6,566 nucleotides of DNA from contig JAFCZU010000189.1 in the NCBI GenBank assembly GCA_019314185.1, forward strand, positions 1 through 6,566, in the 5' to 3' direction. The position numbers and the translations under genes are program-made. Shown here one piece after another: positions 5,355 to 6,566 of the stretch (positions within the stretch are counted from its first letter, which is position 1; every line of letters begins with the position of its first letter). The stretch comes from Deltaproteobacteria bacterium (GTDB lineage: Bacteria > Desulfobacterota > Desulfobacteria > Desulfobacterales > ETH-SRB1). Below the pieces are notes generated by a model, which saw nothing but the letters and a program-made list of their open reading frames with translations, had not been told where the DNA came from and did no database searches.

Positions 5355-5471
5355 TTAAGAGTTATCCCCCGGCATAAGCCCCATGCTATAAAGCTTTGAC
5401 CTGACACCTCTCCCTCCATCTATATCTATAAGAGTAACCTCTTCGCCCGGATCAATCCTGCTTAGTAGCAT
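5355..5471 (-). pseudogene. feoA: Truncated ferrous-iron transport protein A (FeoA)
   Basis: The 38-codon frame MLLSRIDPGEEVTLIDIDGG ... LYSMGLMPGDNS matches the N-terminal half of FeoA, including the conserved GLMPG turn. FeoA is a cytosolic SH3-like protein of about 75-80 aa that assists the FeoB iron permease. Here the homology ends at GD and a TAA follows, so the C-terminal strands are missing, as is any feoB. Its start has a good ribosome site (GGAGG, about 9 nt upstream) and overlaps the stop of the preceding frame by one base (TAATG), the sign of a former operon. The breakpoint near 5370 is followed by promoter a. It is most likely non-functional, although a short FeoA-derived peptide cannot be excluded. 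Confidence 0.8.
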
Positions 5472-5608
5472 TATTTCTCTCCCTCCACCTCTTCCATAGT
5501 CTTTATCCTGACCTTGAATCCACTTGCAAATTCTTTCATTCTGGCTAAACATTTATCCGGTTCCTGACCATGAAGCCGGTATTCATCGAAAAATTCCAGG
5601 TCAAGCTT
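5471..5608 (-). pseudogene. C-terminal remnant of a regulator-like protein upstream of feoA
   Basis: A minus-strand frame without a start codon, open from 5680, ends at TAA 5473-5471. From about 5608 it reads like a true protein end: KLDLEFFDEYRLHGQEPDKC, then ARMKEFASGFKVRIK and an acidic tail. The one-base overlap with the feoA start suggests that the two were once cotranslated. The segment resembles the C-terminus of some DtxR-type metal-dependent regulators that precede feoA, but that is memory-based and weak. No in-frame ATG precedes the homology, and the region before 5608 reads as AT-rich intergenic DNA holding promoter c. I therefore take it as the tail left by a deletion. Confidence 0.5.
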
Positions 5609-5645
5609 TTTTATTATTTTGGATGCAATTAAATTGGAAAAAAGG

Positions 5646-5673
5646 TTGACAAAAATTTTCCTTGTAGTAATTA
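5646..5673 (+). promoter_or_regulatory. Sigma-70-type promoter of the 97-aa gene
   Basis: TTGACA (5646-5651) is followed after 16 bp by TAATTA (5668-5673); the -10 box is only approximate. It overlaps the palindromic operator at 5669-5686 and lies about 45 bp upstream of the ATG at 5717. Confidence 0.6.
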
Positions 5674-5703
5674 GATATATCTAATTTTATTTTAACTATC
5701 TAA
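5669..5703 (+). promoter_or_regulatory. Palindromic operator plus extra half-site
   Basis: AATTAGATATATCTAATT (5669-5686) is a perfect 18-bp palindrome over the -10 region. A further TATCTAA at 5697-5703 is exactly 19 bp from the TATCTAA at 5678-5684. The layout suggests a dimeric repressor with an additional binding unit. Similarity to the half-sites at promoters a and b suggests one regulator for all three; a DtxR-family protein is a reasonable but unproven guess. Confidence 0.6.
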
Positions 5704-5716
5704 GGAAACTTACCCG

Positions 5717-6010
5717 ATGGAATACTATAAAAAGACTGATTTGATGAAAATTATCGATACTAACACCAAAGATCTGCACAATCGGATAGATATGCAGCGG
5801 CATATCCTGACTGCTGTCATAGAAAAAAAGTCAAAAGGACTTCAAATATGTCCTGACTGCATCTTTTCAGATTGTCCCCACAAGAAAAGATTGAGAGCTG
5901 TTTTAACCGAGGCCATAGGGATTCTGGAAGATACCAAAAAAGCGTTTAAATCAAAGAGATTGGAGATCTTGCGCAAAAAATTGATCCAAGTGCTGGCAGA
6001 AAACGATTAA
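5717..6010 (+). CDS. Unknown 97-aa protein with CX2CX4CXH cluster
   Basis: This is a small cytosolic protein of no family I can name. Residues 1-40 are a predicted helix with a DLHNRIDMQRHILTAVIEKK segment. Residues 45-55 carry C45-P-D-C48-(4)-C53-P-H55, a compact cluster that could hold zinc, iron or an Fe-S cluster. Residues 56-94 form a long basic helix (RLRAVLTEAIGILEDTKKAF and onward). The start ATG has AAGGAA 10-11 nt upstream. The gene is read away from the feoA remnant, from a promoter covered by a palindromic operator, so its product is probably made in response to metal status. Helix-metal knot-helix suggests a sensor, carrier or dimeric adaptor; this is inference. The transposase remnant faces it on the other strand, beginning about 70 bp after its stop. 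Confidence 0.75.
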   Translation: MEYYKKTDLMKIIDTNTKDLHNRIDMQRHILTAVIEKKSKGLQICPDCIFSDCPHKKRLRAVLTEAIGILEDTKKAFKSKRLEILRKKLIQVLAEND

Positions 6011-6079
6011 AATTGGAAGCCCTGGGAAAACAGACTACCTGGCAAATGTATCGCCGAAAACTGAAGGTAATTAACCTGA

Positions 6080-6566
6080 ACAAACTATCAATCTTAATCA
6101 TAGCTGGAACAGGCTTAGATCACACCGGTCAGTACGATGGATGATTTTGTTGAAGCCTTTATGCATTACCATGGCTCTTAAAAAAAATTATCCGAATATA
6201 TGCCAAACAGGCTGCCATCATTAAACGGCTTAATCTATCGGGATTTGAGAGATGGCTTTTGTCGATGCTAAATCCGCGACTTTTCTGATCAGAAAAGAAC
6301 GTTTCGATTCGGAATCTCTTGGAATAATATTCGCATGCAAGGGCAGCAGATTTCATGTTGGTGACCAAGTATATCGGTTCTTCATTATCTTCGGCCCACC
6401 ACCCTATTACCGTCACGGGGCCATATTTTTTATTTGTAAAGAAAACGTCTTGGGCTCGTTTATAGGAGCCCGGCGGAAGAAGCTGGCTAAGAATACTGGT
6501 TTCAAACTCTTCACCATCCAGAAAGATTTTGATGTTATTGGCCGTCCTGCAAACATATCTCCATCC
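6080..6566 (-). pseudogene. IS4-family DDE transposase, decayed 3' part (runs off window)
   Basis: The frame is open from the window end (6566) to a stop at 6159, about 135 aa. It carries the YREK signature of IS4-type transposases: Y81-x2-R84-x3-E88-x6-K95 (YSKRFRIETFFSDQK), where Glu88 is the last catalytic acid, then SRGF, KSHLS and RLSRLMMAACLAYI. Past a run of eight T (6187-6180) the frame ends early as FFKSHGNA. Shifting frame by one base there restores NKIIHRTDRCDLSLFQL, the expected continuation of this family. It then meets a TGA (6100-6098) where Gly would be expected, and homology fades by about 6080. The copy is thus broken by a homopolymer frameshift and a nonsense change. The 5' end and terminal repeats are not visible. 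Confidence 0.85.

Overview
The window looks like chromosomal DNA from a free-living Gram-negative bacterium. The best guess is a deltaproteobacterial (Desulfobacterota-type) lineage, because of large type II secretion/type IV pilus-type prepilins, a PilM/GspL-like protein, a FeoA remnant beside a regulator-like remnant, an IS4-type transposase, and intergenic DNA packed with dispersed palindromes. The taxonomic guess is inference; there is no marker gene.

Positions 1-4191 hold three minus-strand genes of a pseudopilin cluster. In transcription order they are a 357-aa prepilin (4191-3118) closed by a good intrinsic terminator (3064-3095), a 717-aa prepilin (2751-598), and the start of a PilM/GspL-like actin-fold protein (312 to beyond base 1). 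The 717-aa protein has two tandem copies of a GspG-like head module and two EF-hand-type loops near its C-terminus. Its leader peptide is encoded by heptamer and 24-mer repeats. The gaps contain several unrelated palindromic repeat families.

Positions 4192-4889 hold no convincing gene. The half near the prepilin has at least three REP-like hairpins and an orphan, perfect Shine-Dalgarno sequence. The other half carries RNA module b.

Positions 4632-5716 are the most interesting part. Two minus-strand modules (a, 5166-5324; b, 4632-4804) share one layout: a TTGACA promoter with a 17-bp spacer, a pair of ATTAGA-like half-sites 19 bp apart, a short structured RNA with an identical 28-nt block, and a strong intrinsic terminator. 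A 72-aa unknown protein lies downstream of module a. Just upstream of module a is a collapsed metal-homeostasis operon: the C-terminal end of a regulator-like protein overlapping a half-length feoA. A third promoter with the same half-site type faces right and drives a 97-aa protein with a CX2CX4CXH cluster. My reading is a small metal-responsive regulon with two paralogous small RNAs or attenuators, comparable in layout only to tandem iron-regulated sRNAs such as PrrF1/PrrF2.

Positions 6080-6566 carry the decayed 3' part of an IS4-family DDE transposase on the minus strand, with a frameshift at a homopolymer and a later in-frame stop.
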